A DNA stretch of 64,000 nucleotides from NCBI GenBank assembly GCA_965112735.1, contig OZ218957.1:558001-622000 (forward strand), given 5' to 3'. The notes under the pieces were generated by a model. It was given only the letters and a program-made list of their open reading frames with translations. It was not told where the DNA came from and ran no database searches. Numbering within the stretch: position 1 is the stretch's first letter; each line of letters starts with the position of its first letter. Position numbers and translations under genes: made by a program. The DNA comes from Phaeosaccion multiseriatum (taxonomy: Eukaryota; Ochrophyta, other classes). This document shows positions 25,108 to 35,997 of the stretch, in pieces.

Positions 25108-27821
25108 CATCTCGGGCGGGCAGAGGGGAGGACACAGAAAGCCTCTAGCGACAAGCCCCTAGCCGCGTATTCCACAGGGTGGGAGAGGGGGGCAGGGGGG
25201 CGGGGCGAGTGGGTCAAGACAAGGACACGCACGCCACCACGCCACCCTGACCCCTGCGCCCTTGTCTACGCTGTTTCATTTGAGCTCTGCCCTTTGCTCT
25301 CTTCCCTCTGCTGCACTGTCCTGACGCCTGACACTACGACACCAGGTACTGCCTGACTGCCTGCCTGACTGACTGACACAAGGCACTGACTGAAACCAGG
25401 CACTGACGAAGACAAGGCACTAACTGACACCAGGCACTGACTGACACCAGGCACTGGCTGACACCAGGCACCGACTGCCTAACAAACCAGCAACTTACAC
25501 TCGGTACTAACCTGCTCGCTGATGGTCCTCGCAGCGATGTCCTCTTTCTTCCTTGCCCTCACGCTGTTCGCCTCTTGTCGGCCCAGGGCGCCTCGCATCC
25601 GCCGCTGCAGCAGAGTGGCGGCTTGCATCTGTGACGGCGTCAACACAAGCGAACAAGGGGAGAGAGAGAAGAGAGAAGAGAGAGGAGAGAGAATGCAGAA
25701 ACAGTTAGCTACTGCTGCTGTCGCCGCTGCTGTTTAGACCTTCTTCTGAAGGCCTTCGTAGGCCTATACAAATTTACCTCAAAAGCCGCACACGCCTGCT
25801 CTCCCCACGCAAGCACGCAAGCACGCACGCACACACGCACTTACCTGTCGTATACGAGCGACCCTCTTCCTTGCCAAGAAGCCCCTGGCGAGTGTCTGTA
25901 TGACCACTGAAGCAGCGTGCTCCTCTCTCGTGCGTAGGACGGTGGTGCCTTCCTCCCACACGGTGAACCCACGGCTTACCTGTGGAGGGGAAGGGGAGGT
26001 GGGAAGGGAAGAGAGAGAGGGGGGGGGGGGTCAGGGAGAGAAATAGGGAGATGCGGGTAAGGGCCAAAGAGATTGTATGGGGCAAGATAGAGAAAGGAAG
26101 GAAGGAAGGAAGGAAGGAACGAACGAAGGAACGAAGGAACGAAGGAAGGAAGGAAGGGAGGCTAAAGAATAGAAAAAGAATCCGAGACGTAACCCGGGGA
26201 AAACCGAGCTTCAAACGCTCTCCATGGCAACCTTGCCGTATGCCTCTACCGCACCGTACCTGAAGCTGTGCGCGAGTGCCGAGCATGTGCAGAAGGGTCC
26301 CTGCCGCCCGGTACTTGAGGAACTGTGCGGAGATCTCCTGATTGCACACAAAGGCCCGAAACTGTCGCCACCTTCTCAGCCTCGCGGCCAATCGATCCCT
26401 CTCGCTCCGCTCACAAATGGCTAACAGCTTCTCGGCTGCCCACTTGCGGCAGAAGCCCTTCGCCCGTGCCGTCAGTCGCGGCCGTGTGCCTCCTGCTGAC
26501 TCTGCCCCTCCCTCCTGCTTCTGCTGCTGCTGCTGCTGCTCGAGCTCTGCCGCCTCTCGCCCTACGTGAGAGTTGACCCATGCTACATTGGACCTCACAT
26601 GCGAGGTGATGTCTTCCAAGCCCGCCTTGGTGCTCTCGAGCTCTGCACGCAGCTGAAGAATTGCCTCCACGTTGGGGGGGAACGCTCCCATAGCCCCTCC
26701 TCCTGACCCCCCTCCTCCTCCTCCTCGTGCTTCTCCCCCTCCTTCGCTTCCGCCTCTACTCGGAAGAAAGGAGAAGGAAACAGTAGTAGGAGGCGCCGCA
26801 GCATCCCCCGGATACGCTGCCTGGCCCAGGTAGTTCTCCTGCTCCTGCTTCGCTTGCTGCAGAGCTGCCGCCACCGTCCCTCCTCTCTGAATAGACTCCG
26901 GCCGTCGTATCACCGGCTGCTGCGTCTGCGTCTGCGGCTGCTGCTGCGGCTGCTGCGGCTGCTGCGCCTGCTGCGCCTGCTGCTCGCTGTGGTGGTGGTG
27001 GTGGTGCTTCCCAGCAGTGGAGGGGTTCCCCCTTTTTCCCCTGGTGCTCTGGCGCTGACGCATCTGCCTCTTGCTCTGGACACGCACACCACCACTCACC
27101 CTGAGCCCGGGTAGGGGAGATTCTCCTCCTGCACTGGACAGTGTAGCCCCACCCTCCCGACTCCCCAGCGCCACAGCAGCCCCCACCTCTCTCTCACAGC
27201 CGCCCCCTCTCACCCCCCCTCCCCCTCCCCTGCGCTCCGCTGCCGCACTGTAGCTGACGACGGGCGGGTCTTCCCACCCCAAGTGCTTGGCCATTGCTGA
27301 GGTCCGCACCAGGGCAGACAAGGCGTCAATGACCTTGGCCACGTCTGCACACTTGGCACACTTGGGCTGAGGAGCAGCAGCAGCTGAGAAGGGTGTGGTT
27401 TCTGTGTCGGGATTGTCTCCTTCTGTCGGCGTTGGCGATGAAGCTACGGCGGCGGCGGCGGCGCCAGAAATGGCGTACTCAATACTTTCTATGGGCAGCG
27501 GGATACCCAAGCCGCTTATGATGGTCCTCAGGGCCCCCGTCTCCATCTGTACGGGAGGGCGTGGGGGGTCCTGTGGGGGGGGGGCGTGGCAACCTAGTGC
27601 CATCTCCAGGCTCTCTCTTGTCGCGTTGGAAACTCGCTCTGCCTCCCTCAGTGCGTATTCCATGCGGTCTACGCCCTGTAACGTCATCGCTCCCCCCCAT
27701 GCCCGCTGCTGCTGCAGACGCTGCTCCATCCGGAAGTCCTTCAACTGTCGTCTCCTCTCCTGCTCGTGACGCCGCTGCTGCCGCTCCTGCCGCAGCCGCT
27801 CTTGCTTCCAGTGCGGGTGAG

Positions 27822-27868
<47 letters not shown>

Positions 27869-28386
27869 CGCCTTCGCTTCTTGCTTCTGGAAGGGAGGAA
27901 AGAGGCGGGCACGTCGCTGATCGTTCCGCCCCTCTCTTGGTGCCTGCTGCTGTGGTGTCTGCTACTGCCGCTAGAAACCAGCCCCGAAAGACCCACTCTC
28001 TCCATCAGCTCCTCTCTGGACCCCATGACGGGAACGCCCCCGAACATGGACACGCCCAGGACACTGCAGAGAGAGTTGAGGTCGAGAAGGTTGGGCACTG
28101 AGGCCGAAGACGGGCCTCTCCCCTTACTACCAGTACCACTCACAGTGTGGCTCATGCGCCGCTTCCTCCCCTTCCCCGCCGACGATATCACTGACGAATG
28201 CTGCAGGAACAGCCCCCCGGATGGGTAATGCTCTGTCTCTTCATCCTCCTCCTCCTCGTGATTGGCAGGAAATGAGGAGGTGCCGAACATGCTGCTGGGG
28301 GCACGCAACAACATAACTATTCGCCGGTCTATTTTTCGAACGTTCTTACGCACTAATCCTAGTGCCCGCCGTAAGGTCAGCCCCAA
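18597..28386 (-). CDS. IQ-motif, coiled-coil and WW-domain scaffold protein (about 1917 aa, 14 exons)
   Basis: Exons in order on the minus strand: 28386-26260, 25979-25845, 25628-25512, 24986-24927, 24737-24471, 24173-24086, 23816-23676, 23434-22160, 21880-21695, 21346-20899, 20482-20268, 19878-19699, 19324-19174, 18960-18597. They sum to a whole number of codons. The first exon is low-complexity (poly-Gln, His, Ser) and ends in an Arg-rich helix. Exons 2-8 carry serial IQ calmodulin-binding motifs, e.g. '[17 protein letters not shown]', '[17 protein letters not shown]', '[17 protein letters not shown]', '[16 protein letters not shown]'. Exon 8 also has poly-Gly and Asp-rich runs. Exons 9-12 are charged coiled coil. 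The C-terminus has three WW modules: '[16 protein letters not shown]', '[21 protein letters not shown]', and a third lacking the second Trp. The role is inferred: calmodulin/centrin-binding cytoskeletal scaffold. No named orthologue is recognised, and the start Met could be internal. Confidence 0.8.
19914..20066. repeat. (GGGA)n and (GAGT)n repeats in an intron
   Basis: GGGA tetranucleotides at about 19914-19984 are followed by GAGT repeats at about 19989-20062, on the acceptor side of IQ/WW exon 12. On the gene's strand this reads as pyrimidine-rich sequence leading to the 3' splice site. Confidence 0.8.
22318..22535 (-). repeat. (GGA)n coding trinucleotide repeat, poly-Gly in the IQ/WW protein
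   Basis: About 215 bp of CTC/TCC on the plus strand, with short SSRGG-type interruptions, encode a Gly-rich segment on the minus strand in the exon 23434-22160. Shorter similar tracts occur at about 22815-22860 and 23096-23160 in the same exon. Confidence 0.85.
24195..24272. repeat. GGATGGCAGT minisatellite block
   Basis: Seven tandem copies of a 10-bp unit (GGATGGCAG(C/T)) lie next to the acceptor of IQ/WW exon 24173-24086. Related blocks occur at 20198-20250, 31615-31690, 52185-52200, 53802-53855 and 53938-53962. Confidence 0.9.
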
Positions 28387-28576
28387 CCAAGGGCCATTGA
28401 CGCTGCGCCTGGCTTTGCCTATTTTTTAACTCGATCATTTTCCGCGAAACGCTCGAAGAACCAACGCTCTTACGTTCACAGATGGCTGAATATCGAATGT
28501 CTCGACTTCAAAAGTCGATCGCTACCGGCGGAGCGTGAGCTTGATCTGAGCTTTTACTTTACATAACACACACATC
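28387..28576. promoter_or_regulatory. Putative bidirectional promoter
   Basis: Only 190 bp separate the first possible Met codon of the minus-strand IQ/WW gene from the ATG of the plus-strand membrane-protein gene. It is less repeat-rich and slightly more A/T-rich than its surroundings ('tattttttaactcgatcatt'). No TATA box is certain. If the IQ/WW start is an internal Met, the shared region is longer. Confidence 0.5.
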
Positions 28577-30180
28577 ATGACCGATCAAGTGTCTGCTGCG
28601 TACCACCGCTTCCTGGAGAAGCAGCACGAGCCGCAGTACATGAGGAATGTGATCATTGGGCTTTCCGCGGTGATGATTGTGAGTGTGCGAGGATGCACGA
28701 AGGTTGGAGGGCGTTGTTAAACCCAGGAGACAGAGAGAGGAGAGAAGAAAGAGTTGGGGGACGCATAAGAGGGGATGATATTTAGGGACAGGTTTTCGAG
28801 GAGAGGCATGTCGCCTGGCTGAGGAGTAGAGCAGGTTTGGTGTCCGAAGAGGCGGGGAGAGAACAAGGAAGAAAGGGAAGGAAAAGGGGGGGGCAAGGTT
28901 GGGACCGTGTCTCTCGTAGTGCACTGCAAGGGGGCCGGTCTCCCAATAGAGAAGACGGTGCGGTTTGCTGTGCTTCATGCTGAGAGCGAGCGCTAGAGAG
29001 CCCGGGCCTTGGTCCGGGCGTGGAGGCGGGATGAATCGTGTACCCAACGACTTACGACTTGTGCTCGTGGCGAGAGCGTGATGGCCCGCTGGTCCCTCAG
29101 GAGGCTATGGCATCGTTTCCTAGGCTGTCCGGTATGCAGTGAGTATCTCTTGCTTGTTCTCTCGAAGAGCTGGTCCCTCACACCCACCCCCCCCTTGCCC
29201 CTTCCTCGCGTCACCCCCCGCCGCTTGCCCACCCCACCTATTCCCTACCCTACTTATGGGCAGTTCTTTACCCTGCCCTTCATGATCTGCACCTTCGTGG
29301 CCGCCAGTACAGCCAATCAGGGCTTTAACGTCGTGCTCACGGGCCTCCTCCTCCTCGTGTGGGAGGTCGGCACCATCGCCCTCATGAAGAAGGGGCCGCA
29401 GCCCATGTCGGTACGTACGTGTGTACTTACGTAAAACGAGGTGGTTAGATACCGATACTTGCTAACCTCCCTAGATAGCAGCCCCATCCCCCCTCTTCTT
29501 GCTTGCCTTCTCCTTCTCCAAGCAGGCATAACATTGCCCCCCCCCCCCCCCCAATCCACACTCACCGCTCCCTCTTCCTCCTCCTCCTCCTTCTTCTTCT
29601 TCTTCTTCTTCTTCTTCTTCTTCTTCTTCTTCTTCTTCTTCTTCTTCTTCTTCTTCTTCTTCTTCTTCTTCTTCTTCTTCTTCTTCTTCTTCTTCACAGC
29701 ACGGCGCGCTCATCGGAGTGTCAGTTGTGTTTTTCTTCCTCACCTTCCAAACAGCCGTGTACTGGGGACAAATGGCAGGCTGTGACGACTCGTCAGATTA
29801 CTCAGACGTGGATCAATACACGTGTGAGAACAAGGCGGCCATGAGGGGCGTTTGTGCCTTTGCCGTACTCATTTGGCTCGTTCAGGTTAGTGAGATGTGC
29901 TCCTTGGAAGGGGGGGGAGGCAGGAAGAGGAAGGAGGGAGGGAGGGAGGGAGGGAGCGAGGGCGAGTATGTGAATGAGAGTGACTGAGCGAGGGAGCGAG
30001 TGAGGGAGTGAGTGAGTACCACAGCACCCCTGCTCGAACCACAGTGATCGACTCTCATTTCCTTTTAGGGCCTTACTTGAGCTGAGTCGATCTTTTTTTG
30101 AAGCGTTCCTACATAGGATCTCCCTTGTCACACACTTCATCTCTCTCCCTCTCTGCCCCTGCCCCCCCCCGCCCCCCCCT

Positions 30181-30243
<63 letters not shown>

Positions 30244-31145
30244 CTTCGTGTGTTTCAACTATCTCCCCCCTCCGAACGAACGTCAACGAATGGTGATACA
30301 GCTCCCGTTCACAGCACTAGTGATCCAACACCGGAACACGGTCATTAAGGAGGCAAGCTATGATGACATGGGGCCTGCGGGACAGGACTACGCCTACGAC
30401 CAGGTGAGGGAGGGAGGGAGAGAGTCGAGGGAGGGAGGGAGGCAGGCAGGGAGGGAGGCAGGGAGGGAGGGAGGGAGGGAGGGAGGGAGGGAGAGAGAGG
30501 TTGAGGGAAGGACGGAGGGAGGGAGGGAGGGAGGGACGAAGGAAGGGAGGGAGGGAGAGCTTCAGTGAGACAGGAAATGCGTGGGTTACTCAGTGCGTGA
30601 GGGAAGACGTGAGCGAGTGAGTCAGTGAGTGAGTGAGTGCGGGAGTTGAGTACGGACAGAAATAGAGCGAGATAGGCAGGGATCGCACGCGCCTTCTTCA
30701 GATTTCGTGCCGACGTAGGCGAGCGGCCTATCCATGTACAAGTGTATCTTTCCATCTATCCATCTATCCATCTATCTATCCGTCTATCTATCCGTCTATC
30801 TATCAATCAATCCATCTATCCATCTGTCTTTCTGTCGTGGCGAATTCAGCGCTCGCTCTGAATGCAGAAACAAAGTGCTTGTAGCTTCCTTTTGCTGTGC
30901 TCTCTTTTTCTCTCTCTCTGTGCCTGCCCCCTCTGACTGACTGATTGACTGACTGACTGACTGACTTGCTTTGGTCTTCTCTTCCGCTGCTCTCCATCCC
31001 CACTCACACGCACATCCATGTATCTCTTACAATACTTTCTTCTCCGTTTCTGCTTCAGAACTCGGGGGGCAACACCTATGGCTACGCAGGCCCACCCGCC
31101 ACTGGAGCAGCAGGAGGTGGCGTCGACTCTACTCAGGACCTCTAA
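28577..31145 (+). CDS. Four-helix (MARVEL-like) membrane protein, 207 aa, 5 exons
   Basis: Exons are 28577-28678, 29264-29410, 29700-29885, 30302-30403 and 31059-31145. All introns are phase 0 and the total is in frame. The N-terminus is short and cytosolic. Hydrophobic segments lie in exon 1 ('NVIIGLSAVMI', continuing into 'FFTLPFMICTFVAAS'), exon 2 ('NVVLTGLLLLVWEVGTIAL'), exon 3 ('GALIGVSVVFFFLTFQTAV') and the end of exon 3 into exon 4 ('AFAVLIWLVQLPFTALVI'). A loop with two cysteines (WGQMAGCDDSS...YTCENK) lies between helices 3 and 4, and the tail is Tyr/Gly-rich. This four-helix plan with a Cys-containing second loop resembles MARVEL/tetraspan vesicle proteins, which act in membrane trafficking. 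The family assignment is inference. The acceptor of exon 3 is fed by a (TTC)n tract and that of exon 4 by a GGTGATACAG motif. Confidence 0.8.
29587..29695. repeat. (TTC)n microsatellite forming the polypyrimidine tract of an acceptor
   Basis: About 36 uninterrupted TTC units end 5 bp before the cacag acceptor at 29699 of the membrane-protein gene. Confidence 0.95.
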
Positions 31146-31443
31146 TCGTCTAAACGGCAGCAATAGGGAGAGGAGAAGGAAGAGGGGGGTTCACCGGAAC
31201 CTCGGGCTGGGGTAGAACATTTCGGCAGTGAGTGCGTGCGACGGTGCGTGAGTGCTTGCGTGCGTGCGTGGGTGGGTGGGTGGGTGGGTGGGTGAGCATG
31301 AGATGGCAGGCACATGTGGTTGCAAGGAAGGACCAAGGGCATCGTGTGGAGCTGGCCCTGTTTCAGGTTCAGTTTCGATTTCTTTTTGTACACCGCTTGT
31401 TCACCTCTGCTGTTACATGAATCGGCACTGAAGAGAAGCGCAC

Positions 31444-31482
<39 letters not shown>

Positions 31483-32480
31483 GGGGGGGAGGGGAGGAGG
31501 GGGGTCGAAACAGTAGGGCTGAGACACCCTCTGGACTCTCATGCTCCCTCAGCACGGCGAGGAGTGAGGAGGTGGAGAGATGCGCTGGCGGGAGGTGAGG
31601 TACTGTGAGGAGAGGGGATGGCAGTGGATGGCAGGAAGGTGGCAGTGTATGGTAGCAGATGATTGGGGATGGTAGCAGATGGCAGAGACCTGCCACTGTG
31701 TCACCTTCGTTCCTTCTCTCACCAGGGCCCACTCTCTGGCCGCCCTCGTTTCCGTGAGGGATGGGGGGGAGGGGAGGGGAGGGGAGGAGAGAGGAGAGGT
31801 GACCACGTGAGGGTGCTCCTGGGGCGGGCGTGGGTGTGGCAACGCGTGCTACGCTGTGCTTGGAAGAGGCGGTCTCGTCAGTTTCGTCCAGGAAGGGGTC
31901 GGCATGCGGGCGTGGCAAATGCCCTCTCTGCTGCCGACCCTCCACATTTTTGATGCGTGCTGAGCATCTGCGCTTGTGGCGGATGAAGTTCGTTCGGTGC
32001 AGAGTAGGGGGGGTGGGGAGGGGGGAGGGGAGAGCGTGTATGTGTAGCCGGAATGGGATGGGAGGGGTTGATCTAGTGGGGTCAACCGCCGAGTGTGCGT
32101 ATACCTCTCTCCTCTTACCCAGAAACCCCAACCAGCACTGAGGAATAGAATGAATGAATTCATGTCATACAATTTCAAAGTTTTAATTTTTTAGCAGCGA
32201 TTCACCCTTCGATGAGGACGGAGAGGGTACGAAATGTTATATACGGAGAGGGTACGTACGTAATCTTCCATGATGATCCTGCTTCCGTGGAGGGGACGCA
32301 GGCTATGCCTTGCCCCGAAAGCCCCCTCTTGCTCTGGGGCGCCTCTCAGCAGGGCCAGAGGGCCTTCGTGGCTCATCCACCCTCCCTTCACGCCCAACCA
32401 CAAGTCAGAAAGGCAGCAGGGGCAGCTGTAGAGGGCCATTCTTCACCGTTGTGTCCTCTGCCTCAGGCCGAGCTTCTGCC
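31146..32480. other. Intergenic spacer, tail-to-tail genes
   Basis: It contains GGTGG and (GA)n tracts (31260-31300, 31455-31500) and a block of GGATGGCAGT minisatellite (31615-31690). There are also GGGGA runs at 31760-31790 and a short direct repeat (GAGAGGGTACG) at 32220-32255. Both 3' UTRs must lie here. No coding gene is supported. Confidence 0.55.
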
Positions 32481-33611
32481 TCATTCCTGGCAGTGGCAGG
32501 GGTGTCCATTGGCATGTACCCACTGCTTCATCTCCTCAAAGGTATCGGTGTCAATATCCCACTCTCTACCGTAACCGGCTTCACGCAAGCCCCGCTCCCT
32601 GATGAGCTGTGGGCACGACCTTTCGTCCCACGGGCACTGCACTGCCTCTGACCGGAGCCACTTAAGCGTCGCCAGGCTCTTGGCGTTCATGACTGCAGCC
32701 TGACAGACCGCCGCATCCCAGCGGCAGAGGTGGCGGGCCTTGGCGTGGAGGAGCTGCAGCACCCCGAGGCATCCTTGCGAAGCAGCGACGGTAGCCCCCA
32801 AAGGCCAGTATGCGTCTCCATTCTCCTCGTCCAGCAAAGATCTCGTTCGAGGATGGTTGAGCAGGTACTCCACGGCGGGAATGCTACCCCCTCGACACGT
32901 GATAATCCAATCGAAACAGCTAAATGGAGCATTGGCTTCCTTCGAAAGCGACCACTCTAGCATCGCCAGTCTCCCTTTCGCTCCCGCATCTCCACATATA
33001 TAATCACTCCAAGGACACCTTTCCTTCTCAGGAAGATCCTCGGATCGCAGCCACTGGAGAATACTGAGGCCATGCTGCTCATTGTCATTGTACACGGTTT
33101 CGCGACAAACCTCCTGATTCCACGGACAATTTGCTCCGTGCAGGGCCTTGCACACACCAACGTCTCCGTACCTAGCAGCGACTTTGAAGACCTTCACAGT
33201 GAGCTCCAGGCCCTGCTTTATCGCCCATCTCACATGCTCCGCACAGCTGACCACAGACGAAATGTTTGTCTTCAAAGCTGGGTACAAATGGGTATAGCGG
33301 GCCCTCCACTCCTTGCTCGTATCAGCCAAAAAGAGGAAGTGCCCCTCTCCCACGGGCTCCATCACGACCTGAAGCAAGTCGAGCTTCAAGGCCTCGTGGC
33401 AAGCTTCAAACAGCACCTCGTTCCCTCCTTTTTCGGATACCGCAAACCCTCCATCGTCGCTTGACTCAGCCTCGTCTGCCTCAGAGTCTGATGGAGGCGT
33501 ACTTCCGTCCTCATGCCCAACCCCACCAGCGGCAGCATCATCCTCGGTGCCTGCTGCAGACTTGAGCCGTTTCACCGTGCCCTCCTCTTGCTCCTCGGCA
33601 GTGCGCTGCAT
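32481..33611 (-). CDS. Ankyrin-repeat-like protein, intronless, 376 aa
   Basis: The first about 60 residues are acidic and disordered. They are followed by degenerate ankyrin-like helix pairs about 30-40 residues long, each with a 'CPW' type signature: 'NCPWNQEVC', 'RCPWSDYICGDAGAKGRL', 'QCPWDERSC', plus 'GATVAASQGCLGVLQLLHAK' and 'SLATLKWLRSEA'. Such CPW/D-type ankyrin proteins form large expanded families in stramenopile algae (general knowledge). Individual functions are unknown and protein-protein interaction is the usual guess. The reading frame is intact and unlike its neighbours has no introns, which fits a gene spread by retroposition. A broken relative lies at 45957-46250 on the other strand. 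The C-terminus is 'EEMKQWVHANGHPCHCQE'. Confidence 0.8.
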   Translation of the reverse strand: MQRTAEEQEEGTVKRLKSAAGTEDDAAAGGVGHEDGSTPPSDSEADEAESSDDGGFAVSEKGGNEVLFEACHEALKLDLLQVVMEPVGEGHFLFLADTSKEWRARYTHLYPALKTNISSVVSCAEHVRWAIKQGLELTVKVFKVAARYGDVGVCKALHGANCPWNQEVCRETVYNDNEQHGLSILQWLRSEDLPEKERCPWSDYICGDAGAKGRLAMLEWSLSKEANAPFSCFDWIITCRGGSIPAVEYLLNHPRTRSLLDEENGDAYWPLGATVAASQGCLGVLQLLHAKARHLCRWDAAVCQAAVMNAKSLATLKWLRSEAVQCPWDERSCPQLIRERGLREAGYGREWDIDTDTFEEMKQWVHANGHPCHCQE

Positions 33612-34388
33612 GACTGAGCCGACAGACAGGGAAAGAGTGGTGATGATGATAACACAAGAGAGCGTTTCTTCTTCTCTGCGGGGGGCACTAAGAGCCCTTC
33701 CTTACAGATTCCGCTCGTCGGTGGAGGGAGCACAAGCCAAGACGGCTTTGGGTGTCTAAGACACGAAGCTCCGTTGCTTCCGCACTGCTGGGGCACAAAC
33801 GCGGGTAAAGGGTCGAGCGAGGGAAGAGAGGGAGGAGAAGAGCGACCCAAGGGAATAGCCGCAACTCTCGTCACTTGGAGGAGGAGGGGGGAGGTGGAGG
33901 AGAAAGGAATAATGGAGATGGAGGGGGGAGGGAGCAGCATCTTGGCGGGCATGTTGCCCGCACTGAGAGCAACATGTCATTTTGCTCCCAAAATATGTCA
34001 ATGAATTACTTTTAGACCGAACAAAACGATGGTCCAAAAACAAACAACAAACAACAACGACAACAACACTGCTGTTGGGATTTTGTAACACAACCTCAAC
34101 TCCCCCTTGTATTGTATTGTACTTCGAAGTACTAACGTGTTAAGAGAGAGTTTAAATGTGCCGTTTCACATATCACAAAAGGCATTTGGCAACAATATTG
34201 TAATAATATTAGAATAATAGTAGTGTTTGAAAGGGGGAAAGGAAGAATTTCCTGAGAGCACATCTTTTTCATCGGCTGTAAATGTAGCACTGCTTGACAT
34301 CAATGACGGCCCTGCTTGACATCGCTTGTAGCACTGCCCTAGGTCGATTTCTAACACGAATGCTACCCTGCAGCCAGGGGCGGCAGCC

Positions 34389-34458
34389 GGTGATACAGCA
34401 TCAGTAGTTGGTGATACAGCAGCAGCAGTTGGTGATACAGCAGCAGCAGTTGGTTATA
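34389..34458. repeat. Four tandem copies of the GTTGGTGATACAGCAG motif
   Basis: Here the dispersed motif seen elsewhere singly is arrayed at about 21-bp spacing, with the first copy slightly diverged (CGGTGATACAGCATC). Confidence 0.85.
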
Positions 34459-34514
34459 CCTACCGCCTCTGCGTCTTGTCCTTTGCCTTACATCATAGCG
34501 GGAGAGAGCCAAAG

Positions 34515-34890
34515 CCATCTATCCACTACCATCCACCCACTGCCAAAGCCATCCATCCGCTACCATCCACCCACTGCGATAGCTATCCATCCACTACCAT
34601 CCACCCACCACGACAGCTATCCACTACCATCCACCCACTGCGATAGCTATCCATCCACTACCATCCACTCACTAAGATAGCTATCCATCCACTACCATCC
34701 ACCCAGTACGATAGCTATCCATCCACTACCATCCACCCACTGCGATAGTTCTCCATCCACTACCATCCACCCACTAAGATAGCTATCCATCCACTACCAT
34801 CCACCCACTGCGATAGCTATCCATCCACTGCCATCCACCCAATGCGATAGCTATCCATCCACTACCATCCACCCACTGCGAGAAGCTATC
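34515..34890. repeat. Minisatellite, unit about 35 bp
   Basis: About ten imperfect copies of CCACTGCGATAGCTATCCAT followed by CCACTACCATCC. Units differ by small substitutions (GCGATAG, AAGATAG, ACGACAG) and a few are shortened. The CCATCCACT(A/G)CCATCC part is the reverse complement of the GGATGGCAGT repeat found in several introns. Confidence 0.85.
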
Positions 34891-35306
34891 CGTCCACCAC
34901 CTCCATTCCTCCGTGCCTCTATCGTTGTCCCCTCGCCTCTTGCACGGCGGCATGGAGATGGGAAGAAGCACCAAGTATGGCGTGAACAACAGTCATTGTG
35001 GGTGAGTCTTTCCTCACTCCCTCACGCTGAGAGACACACACACTCTCTCTCCATCTTCTACACTCTTCTCTCTCTGTCACACACACACACTCTCTCTCTC
35101 TCTCGTCTACACTCTCTTCTCTCTCTCACACACACACTCACTCTCTCATTATCAGCGCCAGTCACGCAACGAGAGCACCCCTCCATCACCAATCCTCCTT
35201 CTCCAATTGCTGCTCCTCGCACAAATACATACAACACACACACTCTCTCACCACAGAGACTAACTCGCACACACACGCACGCACACACACACGCACACAC
35301 ACTCAC

Positions 35307-35463
35307 TTGATTAAGTCCCAGAGGTCGTTGACGTGGTTCGGATTGAACATGGCTGCGAATGGAGTGATCCCGGACCATCATCTCCCTCGTCTGCAGACTA
35401 ATGCCCTCGTTGATGTCCTCCTGCGGCACCACATAGAACTTGACGCGAGTCTTGTTGCGTAGC
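35307..35463 (-). pseudogene. Exon-like coding fragment of unrecognised protein, apparently frameshifted
   Basis: On the minus strand the segment is flanked by an acceptor-like tag and a donor gtgagtg. It reads 'RNKTRVKFYVVPQEDINEG' and onward to 'REMMVRD' in one frame, then 'GITPFAAMFNPNHVNDLWDL' in the next. That suggests a single-base loss near 35375. No flanking exons were recognised. It could instead be part of an unannotated gene or a chance open stretch. Confidence 0.3.
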
Positions 35464-35840
35464 TAGCTAGCGGGCAACAGCCGGCGCTGCCGCAGCAGGG
35501 CCCATCCCCCCCGCCCCCATGCGTGCCACCCCCCCACCGCCGGCCTCGAGCTGTCCTACTACTCGGACGCCCAGGGCCCGCATTCTTTCCTGCATCCCCT
35601 GGCTGCTCCCCCCCCCCCCCCCCTCGCCTCACAGAACTGCCTAGGGACTTCCTCTGTGACGGTGAGCAGAGCTGGCTCCAACATCGCTTGCAATGTCGCA
35701 CGTTGAGCCCCCTCCATTGTGTACCAAAACCCCGGTCGCAGCTACTACTCCCCCTCATTTATTCTCCCCCAATTCTCGTTACAAAGCCGCCCCCCTGAGA
35801 AGATTCACCGCGTTAGCTGCTTTCAGGGCAGCGACTCCGA

Positions 35841-35997
35841 CTCCTCTTCCAAACCACTGCAAAAGATGTCATCCTATGCCACACCTCTAAGTTTCTGGCG
35901 GGCGATAGAAACTTGGAGGTGTGGCACGCCATGCCACGCCAGAAACTTGGAGGTGTGGCATAGGATGACATCTTGCGCTAGTGGTTTGGAAGAGGAG
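35841..35997. repeat. Large hairpin: about 60-bp inverted repeat with 36-bp loop
   Basis: The left arm 35841-35900 begins CTCCTCTTCCAAACCACT and the right arm 35937-35997 is its near-perfect reverse complement, ending AGTGGTTTGGAAGAGGAG. There is one mismatch near the loop (CTCTAAG versus CTTGGAG) and a small indel near GCAAAA/GCGCTA. The loop itself repeats AGAAACTTGGAGGTGTGGCA from the right arm. It looks like a foldback or MITE-type element; no flanking target duplication was identified. Confidence 0.85.

Larger units (their letters stand above)
33612..35300. other. Spacer upstream of the ankyrin-like gene
   Basis: It is A/T-richer than the surroundings near 34000-34350, consistent with non-coding DNA. 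It contains the triple GTTGGTGATACAGCAGC block at about 34389-34458 and the minisatellite at about 34515-34890, then CACA/CTCT repeats to 35300. No gene is seen. Confidence 0.55.
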
